Positions 6,609-18,016 of a stretch of 64,000 nucleotides of DNA are shown piece by piece. The notes beneath the pieces were generated by a model. It had not been told where the DNA came from, ran no database searches, and worked only from the letters and a program-made list of their open reading frames with translations. This DNA is from Anaerolineae bacterium. Lineage in GTDB: Bacteria > Chloroflexota > Anaerolineae > B4-G1 > DUEL01. The stretch covers positions 1 through 64,000 of the forward strand of contig JAFGEI010000217.1 in the NCBI GenBank assembly GCA_016931695.1, in the 5' to 3' direction. A program made the position numbers and the translations under genes. The first letter of the stretch is position 1; each line of letters opens with the position of its first letter.

Positions 6609-9482
6609 ATGCTGTCCATCTATATTGCCATCGATCTCGAGACAACTGGTCTCGACACGGAGCGGGATGCCATCATCGAAATTGGCGCGGTCAAGTTTCG
6701 GGGAAAAGAGGTGCTGGACGAATTCGGCACCCTCATCAACCCCGGCCGGGTCATCCCCCCCGAGATCACCGAGCTGACAGGCATCAGCGACGAGGACGTG
6801 GCGTTCGCCCCCGACCTGCTCGCCGTGCTGCCCGATCTGGCCCGTTTCGTCGGCGACCGCCCGGTCGTCGGGCACAATGTCTCGTTCGACCTGGGATTTT
6901 TGCGTCGCCAGTTGGTCCTGCTGAACAATCAAGGCCTGGACACGTTCCGACTGGCGACGATACTGGCCCCCGATGCCGAGCGGTACAGCCTGGGGCAACT
7001 GGCAAATCTGCTGGGAATCGATCAGGGGAGCGCCCACCGCGCGCTGGACGACGCCCGAGCGACGCATCATCTGTTCGTGGCCCTGTTTGAGCGCGCGCTG
7101 TCCCTGCCAACCCACTTGTTGGAAGAATTGGTCCAGCTGGGAGAGCGCATCCAGTGGCCAGCGACAGAATTCTTTCGCCAGGCGCTCAAGCAGGCGGCCC
7201 AGGAAGCATTTCATCCCGCCGCGGCACCGCCGGCGACAAGAGGAGCGGCAGACAATGATCTCTTGCTCCTCGACGCCAGCGAGGGCGACCTGCCATTGGA
7301 GCCGGAGCCGGCACGTCAATCTGTCCCGATCGACGAATTGGCCGGCCTGCTGGAAGAGGGCGGCGCCTTTGCGCGGCAATTTCCCGGCTACGAGTACCGG
7401 CCGCAACAAGTCGCGATGCTGCGGGCTGTCGCTGCAGCGCTCAACCACGGCCAACACCTGATGGTCGAAGCTCCGACCGGCGTCGGTAAATCGCTGGCCT
7501 ACCTGATCCCAGCCGCGTACTGGGCCGCCAAGAACCAGGAGCGGGTCGTCATCTCGACCAACACCATCAACCTGCAAGAACAGCTCTATCGCAAGGACAT
7601 ACCCGACCTCTTGCACGTGCTGCCGCTCGATTTTCAGGCTGCGGTGCTCAAGGGCCGGTCCCACTACATCTGCCCGGCCCGCCTGGCGGCGATGCGGCGA
7701 GTTGGACCCGCCTCCTACGACGAGATGGACGTGCTGGCGCGGGTGCTGGTCTGGCTACCCGAAACCCAGGACGGGGACGGCGACGCGCTGTTTCTCCCCA
7801 CTCCGGAGGAGCGGGGAATCTGGCGCAACTTGTCGGCGGATTTCGAAGGCTGTGACCCGGAGCGCTGTCAAGAGTTCCGCCGTGGGGGCTGCTTCTTTTA
7901 CCGCGCCCGCAAGGCCGCGGAGGCCGCGCACCTGCTGATTGTCAACCACGCCCTGCTGCTGGCCGACGTTGCCGTGCAGAGCCGCGCGCTGCCCGACTAC
8001 CACTACCTGATCGTCGACGAGGCCCATCACCTCGAAGCCGCGACGACCAACGGCCTCTCTTTCACAACAGACCGGCATACGATCTGGCGTCTCTGGGAAG
8101 AGATTGGCCGTCGCCGCGGCCTGCCCGGCGAAGCGGCCGCGCGGGCGACACCCCCCACCGGGCTGCTGGGCGAGTCATTGCACTACTGCCGGCGGGAACG
8201 GCTCGACCGCCGCGTTGTCGAAAAGATGGAGGAATTTGTCAGCCGGATCGCGCAGGCCGTGACCCAGGCCCAGCACGAGCTGGAGCAGTTTTTCGAGCAG
8301 CTAGAATACTTTGTCCAGGAACAGCGCGAAGGGCAGCCGTACTCGAACTATTCCTTCCGGTTGCGCGTCACGCCTGCCGAGCGCATCCAGCCGGCCTGGG
8401 ACCAGGTCGAAATCTCGTGGGATCGCGCGGCCGCGCCGCTTTTCGCCGTGGTAGACGGGTTGGAACGGTTAATCGACGCGCTCGACGAACTGGAGGCGCT
8501 GGGCGCGCGCAACCTGGACGATCTGCGCACGGGGCTGGTCAGCGCAGCGCGGCGCCTGGCCGAGGTCCGCGCCCACCTGCAAAACTTTGTCGCCCAGCCA
8601 GATCACCAGACGATCTATTGGGTAGAAACCGGCCCCGGACAAAAACCCCTTTCCATCCACGCCGCCCCCCTGCACGTCGGGCCGCTGGTCGAGGAGCACC
8701 TCTTTCACAAAAAAGAAGCCGTGATCCTCACCTCCGCCACCCTGCGCACCGATCACCGCTTCGACTACCTGCGGGAACGCTTGAACGCCTGGGACGCCGA
8801 CGAGCTGGCGGTCGATTCGCCCTTTGATTACGAGTCGTCGACCCTCGTCTACGTCGTCGACGACATCCCCGGCCCCGGGCAGCCCGGCTACCAGAGAGCG
8901 GTGGAACAGGGCATGGCGACGCTCTTTCAGGCCACCCGCGGCCGGGCGCTGGCGCTATTTACCTCGTACAGCCAGCTACGGGCCACGGCGCAGGCCATCG
9001 AAGCCCCGCTGCGCCAGAAAGAGATCTCTGTCTATGCCCAGGGGCAGGGATTGTCGCGCAACCAGTTGCTGGAGAACTTTCGCGGCGCGGAACGGGCGGT
9101 GCTGATGGGCACGCGCAGCTTTTGGGAGGGAGTGGACGTGCCGGGCGAGGCGTTGAGCTGCCTGGCGATCGCCAAGCTGCCGTTTAACGTCCCCAGCGAC
9201 CCCGTCTTTGCCGCCCGCTCCGAGACCTTTGACGCCCCTTTCCTGGAGTACGCGGTGCCCGAGGCGGTGCTCCGCTTCCTGCAGGGGTTTGGGCGGCTGA
9301 TCCGCACCCGCACCGACCGCGGCATCGTCGTCCTTTTCGACCAGCGGCTGTTGAGCAAGTCCTACGGACGCATCTTTCTCGACTCGCTCCCCGGCCCCAC
9401 GATCCGCCGCGGCCCGTCGACCCGGTTGTCCAAGGCGGCAAACGAGTGGCTGGACGGGGGTGGTCGTTCCCAGCGTTCTTGA
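6609..9482 (+). CDS. dinG: DinG-family exonuclease-helicase, 957 aa
   Basis: The N-terminal 170 residues are a DnaQ-type 3'-5' exonuclease: AIDLETTG gives the first acidic pair, and HRALDDARAT the last motif. From residue about 250 a superfamily 2 XPD/DinG helicase follows, with Walker A APTGVGKS (about 285) and DEAH box DEAHH (about 470). Four cysteines between them (ICPA, GCDPERC, GGCFF) match the iron-sulfur cluster of DinG/XPD. Family knowledge: DinG unwinds DNA with a 5' overhang and R-loops; the exonuclease fusion is typical of Firmicutes and Chloroflexota, not E. coli. ATG 6609 was chosen for its GAAAGG site and because it starts the exonuclease fold directly; the longer in-frame opening has its promoter inside it. 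Confidence 0.9.
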   Translation: MLSIYIAIDLETTGLDTERDAIIEIGAVKFRGKEVLDEFGTLINPGRVIPPEITELTGISDEDVAFAPDLLAVLPDLARFVGDRPVVGHNVSFDLGFLRRQLVLLNNQGLDTFRLATILAPDAERYSLGQLANLLGIDQGSAHRALDDARATHHLFVALFERALSLPTHLLEELVQLGERIQWPATEFFRQALKQAAQEAFHPAAAPPATRGAADNDLLLLDASEGDLPLEPEPARQSVPIDELAGLLEEGGAFARQFPGYEYRPQQVAMLRAVAAALNHGQHLMVEAPTGVGKSLAYLIPAAYWAAKNQERVVISTNTINLQEQLYRKDIPDLLHVLPLDFQAAVLKGRSHYICPARLAAMRRVGPASYDEMDVLARVLVWLPETQDGDGDALFLPTPEERGIWRNLSADFEGCDPERCQEFRRGGCFFYRARKAAEAAHLLIVNHALLLADVAVQSRALPDYHYLIVDEAHHLEAATTNGLSFTTDRHTIWRLWEEIGRRRGLPGEAAARATPPTGLLGESLHYCRRERLDRRVVEKMEEFVSRIAQAVTQAQHELEQFFEQLEYFVQEQREGQPYSNYSFRLRVTPAERIQPAWDQVEISWDRAAAPLFAVVDGLERLIDALDELEALGARNLDDLRTGLVSAARRLAEVRAHLQNFVAQPDHQTIYWVETGPGQKPLSIHAAPLHVGPLVEEHLFHKKEAVILTSATLRTDHRFDYLRERLNAWDADELAVDSPFDYESSTLVYVVDDIPGPGQPGYQRAVEQGMATLFQATRGRALALFTSYSQLRATAQAIEAPLRQKEISVYAQGQGLSRNQLLENFRGAERAVLMGTRSFWEGVDVPGEALSCLAIAKLPFNVPSDPVFAARSETFDAPFLEYAVPEAVLRFLQGFGRLIRTRTDRGIVVLFDQRLLSKSYGRIFLDSLPGPTIRRGPSTRLSKAANEWLDGGGRSQRS

Positions 9483-9508
9483 CCGATGTAAGAAAAAATT
9501 TACCCCAG

Positions 9509-12500
9509 ATGAAAATGAATGCACAAACTCTTTTCCAACCGTTCCCATCCCCCCGCTGGGCGCACGTCGCCATCAGCGCCGTGGCGCCGGTACTGCTGCT
9601 GGCGGTCCTGATTCTCTCCTTCAGCGGCGCGCAGGCCAGCGCACCCGAACCGAATTCCACAATCGCCGGAACCGTCATTCCCCCCGGCGGCGGCGTGATC
9701 ACCGCCGACTCGCCCGTCTACCTGTATGCACTCGACGAGTTCGGCGGCTGCTGCCAATGGTACATGGAATTCATTGCCGCCGGCGGAAACGGCAACTTTG
9801 TCTTCTCCCTCGGCGACATCCCCCCCGAACTGATCCCCGGCGAGTTCTTCCTGCAGGCGGATGCCGGGCTCAACCCCTACTTCCGCTCCCTGGCGCACGC
9901 TATGTGGATCAGCAACACCCTCGATCCCATCAACCTGGGGCCGGTGACCCTCACCTATGCCAGCTTTGTCGGCACGGTCTATGAACCCGACCAACTCACT
10001 CCGGCCAGCCTAGGGGGCGTCGCGCTCCACGGCCTGCCCGAGTCGGGCTGGAAAGAAGTCGCCTGGGGCACCTACGCCGCGGGCGCGTACGAGCTCGGCG
10101 GGGCGCCCAGCGGCAGCTGGATGCTCGAAGCCCACCCGCCGGAAGACTCGATCCTCTGGCATTCGCAGCCGCAGCCCGTCACCGTCTTGACCGGCAGCCA
10201 GTACGTCCCGGACAATCCGCAGTTCTACAACCTGATCCTGCAGCAGCCCAACGTCACCGGCACCGTCGTCTATCCCGACGGCACGCCGGTCGAGTGGATC
10301 ACCCAGCCGCTCGCACTGCAAGCCCAGTCCACCGCCTCCTGGCCGCCTGGCCCGCCGCCGATCGAAATCTATGGCCGGGCCTGGGTATCGGCCATCCGGG
10401 ACGACTGGATGATAGAATTCCACCGCGCCACTGCATCGTCCGGCCAGTTCGGGCTGTTGCTGGAGGATGGAACCTATGCCATACAAGCGGAACCGGACGG
10501 GCTGTTGTACCTGAGTTATACTCGCTCGCTCCCCCTCAGCTTTACCTTTCCCGGCCCCTCCGACACGGGCCCCATCACCCTCACCTATCCCAGCTTTGCC
10601 GGCAGCATCTATGCCCCCGGTGGGAGCATCATCACCCAGTGCGTCGAGTTGTGGCTGGCCGACATGGGAGGAAACAAGGTACTAAAGGAGAAATTCTGCC
10701 CCTTCGAGTGGACCAAATACCGCGTCGGCGGGCAGGAGGCGGGGGACTATTACCTGGGGGTCGACCCGCCAGACGGCACGAACTGGATCGCGCCCGACCC
10801 CATTCCGGTCCACATTGCGCCGGACAGCCACTATTCGTACACCGCCACCCAATCCATCGATCTGCAGTTCCTCTCCCCCCAGATGGCCGTCTTTGTCGTG
10901 GCGCCGCTAGGGGAACCGATCACCGGGTACGTCGAATTGTGGAACGAGTGGGGGGTCGAAATGCAGGCCTCCAGCAAGCAGAGCGAACCGGCCTGGTTCG
11001 GCGGGCTCGACCCCGAAGAGACGTACTGGCTTCGCGCCTGGCCGCCGATGGAGCAAATCCCGGGCATGGCCAACTCGGTCGCCCGCGCGGTGACCCTGGG
11101 CTCCGACCCCACGGTCGTGACGCTGACCCTGCGCCCCCCCGACGTGACCGGGCTCGTGCGATCGCCCACGGGCGATCCCCTGCCGCCGCTGTTTGACGAA
11201 AATGACAACCCCCTCTCCCCCGCTGCCGTATCGGTCCACGATGCATTCTGGAACCTGGAGCTGCGGGCCAGGACGAACGAGGCCGGCGAGTTCAGCCTGG
11301 CCATGCCGGTGGGCGTCTATGAACTCGAAGCGTTCCCGCTCCACGACCTGGTCAACAGCTACACCCACGCGCTTGCGGAGCAGTTCACGCTGACGGACCC
11401 GTTGGGCCCTCCCATCACCCTCGACCCAATCAGCCTCACCTACCCCCACGTCTGGGGAACCGTCTGGACCCCGCAGGGAACCCGCGCTTCGAGCTGGGTC
11501 TCCCTGTGGAGCGACGATGGCAGCTACTGGGAATGGGACGAAACGTTCTGGTACGAGTCAGGCTACGACAAGCTCTTTCATTTCGGCGGCATGCCACTCG
11601 GTCATTACAACGTGCAGTCGGAAGCGCCGTGGGATAACCCGCTGGGGTACGGTCCCTCGAACGTCTACTCGTTCCCCGTCACGGGCGGATGGTACGACCC
11701 CGCCACGGCCCGGCAGATCACCCTTACCCTGAGCGCCGCCAACGTCCTGGGGGCGGTCCATTTCCCCACCGACACGGTCGAATGCCCCGACTGTCCGGTG
11801 CCAGGCGTCCTGGTGCGACTGCGCACCGACGACTGGGCCTCTGAGGACTGGGCAGCGACAGGAGAGGATGGCCGGTTCGCGTTCACGTGGCCGCTGACCG
11901 CCCCCTCCCGCATCGAGTTCTTTTTACCAGACGAGCTGGCGATCGATTGGAACCCGCCCGACCCTCACCTCTTTCAACTGGAAACGCCCGACCAGTCGAT
12001 CAGCGAGACCTTTTACCTGCGGCCAGCCCTGCAGACCAAGTACGTCTTTGGCGCGGTGGTCTATGAGGACGGCAGCCCGGTCGGCGACATGGACGGGAAC
12101 GGGGCGGGGGACGCCCACGTCTACGCCTATCACGTCGGCAGTGGATGCCGGGTCGACACCACCAACGATCCCGTCGACGGCAGCTATGACTTTTACCTCG
12201 GCGGGGGCCGCTGGCGCATTAGCGTCCAGCCGACCCACTCCGGCGTCGACTGGTACTTTGACCCCTCTTGGGGCCAGTGGCTCGTCTTTTCTTCCGACGA
12301 GATGCTGCCCGAGAACCGGCAGGTCGTGCTGACTGTCACGCGCGACATTTCGCTCTACCACGTCGGCGGCTGGGCGTTCGACCCCAACTCGGCCCCGCCG
12401 CCGACAGGCACGGTCTGGGCCGACCTCTGCACCGACGAGGGGCGCTGTTCTGGCTCGCCGGTGCTGGAAGACGGGTCATTTGACATCGTCGCCCTGCCCG

Positions 12501-14560
12501 GGAGCTATTATCTCTGGTGGTGGGTCGATTCGGACAGCGGCCTGCTGCCGCCAGCCGGCAACGGCGCCCCGGTCGTCGTCGACGGCGACGCCAACCTGGG
12601 TACGTTCTCCCTGCGCTGGGCGGCCGACCGCACGGCGCAGATCAGCGGGCGGGTGATCGTCACGCCCACCGGTGAGGGGCTGAACGGCACGCCCGTTGTT
12701 GCCTGGACCGACAGCGGTGACTGGGTCGCCACAGAGACCAGTGGCACTGGTTACTATGCCCTGGACCTGCTGCCCGGCTACTGGTACGGGGGCCCGGTCC
12801 TGACGCCAGCGCAGGAGGAGCAGTACTTTTTGCTGCCGCCGCAGCACCGGGAAGGGGAGCTGGAGAGCGGCGAGGCGATCACCAGGCTCCACTTTGTCGT
12901 CGCGCACCGAAACGCAGCCATCCGTGGCCGCATCGTCGACGCAGCGGGCAACGTCCTCACCGATGCCCACGCCGTCGTCTCGGCCAACTATTGCGGCGCG
13001 GCGGGATGCTGGACGGTGAGCGAGGAAGAAGCCCGCGGCGGCACCTTCGAGTTGAGCGTGGTCGGCGGCCTGACCTACACCGTCGACCTCTGGCTGCTCT
13101 CCGGCGGCTACATGCCCGGGCCCGACTTGCCGGTGCAGGTATACGTCGCCGCAGGCCAAACGACACTGGCCCACCTGGAGCTGGTGGAAGCAGGTACGCG
13201 CATCCACGGCTACCTGGTGGCGCAAGGCAGCCCCGTCGACGCAGTCGAAGCAACCGTCTCCGGGCACAACGCCGCAGGGCTGTGGGTGCAAGACATTCTC
13301 TGGCCCGGCAAGGAACCCTACGAGTACGACCTCTGGGTTCCGACACCGGACGCGCACAGCGTCACCTGGACCTTGGGGCTGTGGGTAGACCCAGACAGCG
13401 GCTACATTGCCGATCCACATGCCCCCGGCTGCCAGGTCATCGTGGGGCCGGGCGAGACGGACGTGGAGCAGCTCTTGCCCGTGCGGAAGCTAGACGCGGT
13501 CGTCACCGGCACAGCCTGGATCACTCCCGGCGTTCTGCCGGCCCGCCACGTCTGGGTCTTTGCCGCGGGGATCGACGGCACCTCCTCCGCGGGCTTGTAC
13601 TTTGAGGCCGAAACCGACCCGGACGGCTACTTTGCCGTGCCAGTGCTGGCCGGACCGTACCACGTTGGCGCTCACCTGCCGCCCCACCTGGCGGACGAGT
13701 ACGTTCCGCCGCGCCTTCAGTGGTGGGCCGGGACGGGCAGCAATCCGGTAAACATGGTCTTTCGCCATCGCGCAGCCTCCCAAGTCACCATCTCGGGCAG
13801 CCTGTCGATCTCGCCCAGCGGGGCCATATCGGCTACGACACCGATCCACATCCTTGGCTTCTCCGAGCATGGTCCCGCGTGGACAACGGGGACCATCTCC
13901 AACGGCTACCAGCTTGCCGTCATCTCTGGCACCACCTGGCACATCTGGGCCGTGTACGAAAACGCCGTTGCCGATTCCTACAACACCAGCCAGGAGCAGG
14001 TCGTCGTCGTGGGGGACGCGGACGTGGGCGGCGTGGGGCTGGACCTCCAGCAAGTACCCGCTGCCCTGCCAGACGCAGCCTGTTGGACCTTTGACGTGGC
14101 ACAGCCGAAACGGCTCGTACTGCCAGTCCAGGCGGGCCTGCCAGCGCCGGAGGTCGAGATCCCCGCCGGAACCTTTCCTGTCGTGGGCACGGTAGAGGTC
14201 TGCGCCACGCCCAGCCTGGCCATGCCCTATGGCCAGCGTTTGGTCGGCTTTGGCTACGAACTGGCGGCGCGCGACAGCCAGGGCAACCTGATCACCGGCA
14301 AGCTGAACAAGTCGGTGCGCATCTCTTTTGCCATCGATCCTCAAGCGATCCCGGCTGGCGTCGACCCGCAGGCGTTGCAGCCGCTTTTTTACTCGACAAC
14401 CCGGCAAAAGTGGATCCCGCTGGAAGATGCATTCATCGACGGGGAGAATGGACTCGTGTCGGGCCAGGTCGACCACTTTTCTCGCTTTGGCGTCATGTCC
14501 CGCTTTGGCGTGATGAGGGCAGAGGCGAGCATCTACCTGCCGGTGGTCGTGCGGGAATAA
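9509..14560 (+). CDS. Giant secreted protein of repeated CarboxypepD_reg-like beta domains, 1683 aa
   Basis: A signal peptide covers roughly the first 40 residues (hydrophobic run then SGAQAS-A). The rest is at least a dozen modules of 90-110 residues, each opening with a strand like GTVYEPDQ, GSIYAPGG, GTVWTPQG, GAVVYEDGS or GRVIVTPTGE and closing with a line such as GPVTLTYASF or GPITLTYPSF. This is the carboxypeptidase-regulatory/Cna-B type Ig fold found in surface proteins. The protein is rich in Trp, Tyr and Pro and poor in Lys. It ends in EASIYLPVVVRE, similar to the tail of the FG-GAP protein ending at 38186. Expected location is the cell surface or outside; ligand unknown. ATG 9509 was chosen because it begins the signal peptide. 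Confidence 0.75.
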   Translation: MKMNAQTLFQPFPSPRWAHVAISAVAPVLLLAVLILSFSGAQASAPEPNSTIAGTVIPPGGGVITADSPVYLYALDEFGGCCQWYMEFIAAGGNGNFVFSLGDIPPELIPGEFFLQADAGLNPYFRSLAHAMWISNTLDPINLGPVTLTYASFVGTVYEPDQLTPASLGGVALHGLPESGWKEVAWGTYAAGAYELGGAPSGSWMLEAHPPEDSILWHSQPQPVTVLTGSQYVPDNPQFYNLILQQPNVTGTVVYPDGTPVEWITQPLALQAQSTASWPPGPPPIEIYGRAWVSAIRDDWMIEFHRATASSGQFGLLLEDGTYAIQAEPDGLLYLSYTRSLPLSFTFPGPSDTGPITLTYPSFAGSIYAPGGSIITQCVELWLADMGGNKVLKEKFCPFEWTKYRVGGQEAGDYYLGVDPPDGTNWIAPDPIPVHIAPDSHYSYTATQSIDLQFLSPQMAVFVVAPLGEPITGYVELWNEWGVEMQASSKQSEPAWFGGLDPEETYWLRAWPPMEQIPGMANSVARAVTLGSDPTVVTLTLRPPDVTGLVRSPTGDPLPPLFDENDNPLSPAAVSVHDAFWNLELRARTNEAGEFSLAMPVGVYELEAFPLHDLVNSYTHALAEQFTLTDPLGPPITLDPISLTYPHVWGTVWTPQGTRASSWVSLWSDDGSYWEWDETFWYESGYDKLFHFGGMPLGHYNVQSEAPWDNPLGYGPSNVYSFPVTGGWYDPATARQITLTLSAANVLGAVHFPTDTVECPDCPVPGVLVRLRTDDWASEDWAATGEDGRFAFTWPLTAPSRIEFFLPDELAIDWNPPDPHLFQLETPDQSISETFYLRPALQTKYVFGAVVYEDGSPVGDMDGNGAGDAHVYAYHVGSGCRVDTTNDPVDGSYDFYLGGGRWRISVQPTHSGVDWYFDPSWGQWLVFSSDEMLPENRQVVLTVTRDISLYHVGGWAFDPNSAPPPTGTVWADLCTDEGRCSGSPVLEDGSFDIVALPGSYYLWWWVDSDSGLLPPAGNGAPVVVDGDANLGTFSLRWAADRTAQISGRVIVTPTGEGLNGTPVVAWTDSGDWVATETSGTGYYALDLLPGYWYGGPVLTPAQEEQYFLLPPQHREGELESGEAITRLHFVVAHRNAAIRGRIVDAAGNVLTDAHAVVSANYCGAAGCWTVSEEEARGGTFELSVVGGLTYTVDLWLLSGGYMPGPDLPVQVYVAAGQTTLAHLELVEAGTRIHGYLVAQGSPVDAVEATVSGHNAAGLWVQDILWPGKEPYEYDLWVPTPDAHSVTWTLGLWVDPDSGYIADPHAPGCQVIVGPGETDVEQLLPVRKLDAVVTGTAWITPGVLPARHVWVFAAGIDGTSSAGLYFEAETDPDGYFAVPVLAGPYHVGAHLPPHLADEYVPPRLQWWAGTGSNPVNMVFRHRAASQVTISGSLSISPSGAISATTPIHILGFSEHGPAWTTGTISNGYQLAVISGTTWHIWAVYENAVADSYNTSQEQVVVVGDADVGGVGLDLQQVPAALPDAACWTFDVAQPKRLVLPVQAGLPAPEVEIPAGTFPVVGTVEVCATPSLAMPYGQRLVGFGYELAARDSQGNLITGKLNKSVRISFAIDPQAIPAGVDPQALQPLFYSTTRQKWIPLEDAFIDGENGLVSGQVDHFSRFGVMSRFGVMRAEASIYLPVVVRE

Positions 14561-14562
14561 GC

Positions 14563-14654
14563 TGTAGGAGCGCACGCCGCAGCTACGCCGCGGGACAGGC
14601 CGCCGTGCGCCCCTACAGAATCGATGGGGCGGAGTTGTACTCCGCCCCATCGAT
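14563..14654. terminator. Bidirectional hairpins between convergent genes
   Basis: Two nested signals separate the secreted protein and ppdK. CTGTAGG...CCTACAG closes a loose stem at 14563-14617. A perfect 15-base stem, ATCGATGGGGCGGAG (14620-14634) and CTCCGCCCCATCGAT (14640-14654), has a five-base loop. It has no long T-run, so it may act as a barrier rather than a classic intrinsic terminator. Confidence 0.55.
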
Positions 14655-14667
14655 AGACCTGCTCTTG

Positions 14668-17421
<2,754 letters not shown>

Positions 17422-17445
17422 GATACTCCTCCTCAATGTATGGTG

Positions 17446-17506
17446 CGTAACTGCTCAACCCGTCGTCCGGACCCAATGGATCAAGTGCGAGCGGCCCGAG
17501 CAGTAG
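17446..17506. repeat. Short TAACTGCTCA-family palindrome upstream of ppdK
   Basis: GTAACTGCTCAACCC at 17446 faces CGGCCCGAGCAGTAGC near 17491-17506, a shortened relative of the longer family-2 elements. The inner ATCAAGTGCGA block recurs at 42434-42444 next to palindrome C. The remaining bases of the 595-bp gap (17422-18016) are taken by elements listed below; no gene is seen. Confidence 0.5.
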
Positions 17507-17650
17507 CGATCGATAAACAACCACTCACAGGCAGCGAAAAGCCGGGGCTCCAAGAGGGCTTGCGACCTCGAATACCCGGCCGATCACACATCGCCTGTCT
17601 CGGGCAGCATTATACCGCCTTGTAGCTCAAAGTCAAGGGAAAACGTAACT

Positions 17651-17869
17651 GGGATTTCGAAGCAAAACACGCGACTGCCGCTTTTCTCTGCCATAAGAGC
17701 CCGAAAATGGCATCTCACGCTACCCAGGCCATCATTCCCGCTGTCATTCCCGCTGTCATTCCCGCGAAAGCGGGAAAAGCGGGAATCCATAAATCGTTCT
17801 GGGTGCGCGGGCATGACAGTACTTGGGCACAGGCCATGGTCAAAGCGAACGTTCTGCTACGAAATCCCC
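17651..17869. repeat. MITE-like palindromic element, family 1, copy 2, nested in palindrome A
   Basis: Terminal inverted repeats GGGATTTCGAAGCAAAAC and GTTCTGCTACGAAATCCC enclose the same blocks as copy 1 at 6346-6540. The core shows three tandem copies of TCATTCCCGC(TG). Flanking bases are GTAACT on the left and CAACTGCTCAGG on the right. Removing the element and one AACT restores GTAACTGCTCAGG, the exact end of the family-2 palindrome that follows. This fits insertion with an AACT target duplication. Confidence 0.75.
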
Positions 17870-17997
17870 AACTGCTCAGGTTGCCCGCCTGGAATCTCCC
17901 CCGCCCAGGAAACAGGGGAAACGTGGGTGCCGGCACCCACGTCCTCTCCCTTTCTGAGCTTGGGAAGGCTTCCAGCGGCGGCCCGCTGAACAGTTAC
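17870..17997. repeat. Palindromic element family 2, copy A
   Basis: Imperfect inverted repeat with ends AACTGCTCAGG and CTGAACAGTTAC and a perfect 20-base centre CGTGGGTGCCGGCACCCACG (17922-17941). It lies just past the end of the glycosyltransferase gene and may also act as its transcription end. Relatives are B, C, D and E in this list. Confidence 0.7.
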
Positions 17998-18016
17998 GGG
18001 AAAACAAGGTAAATTG

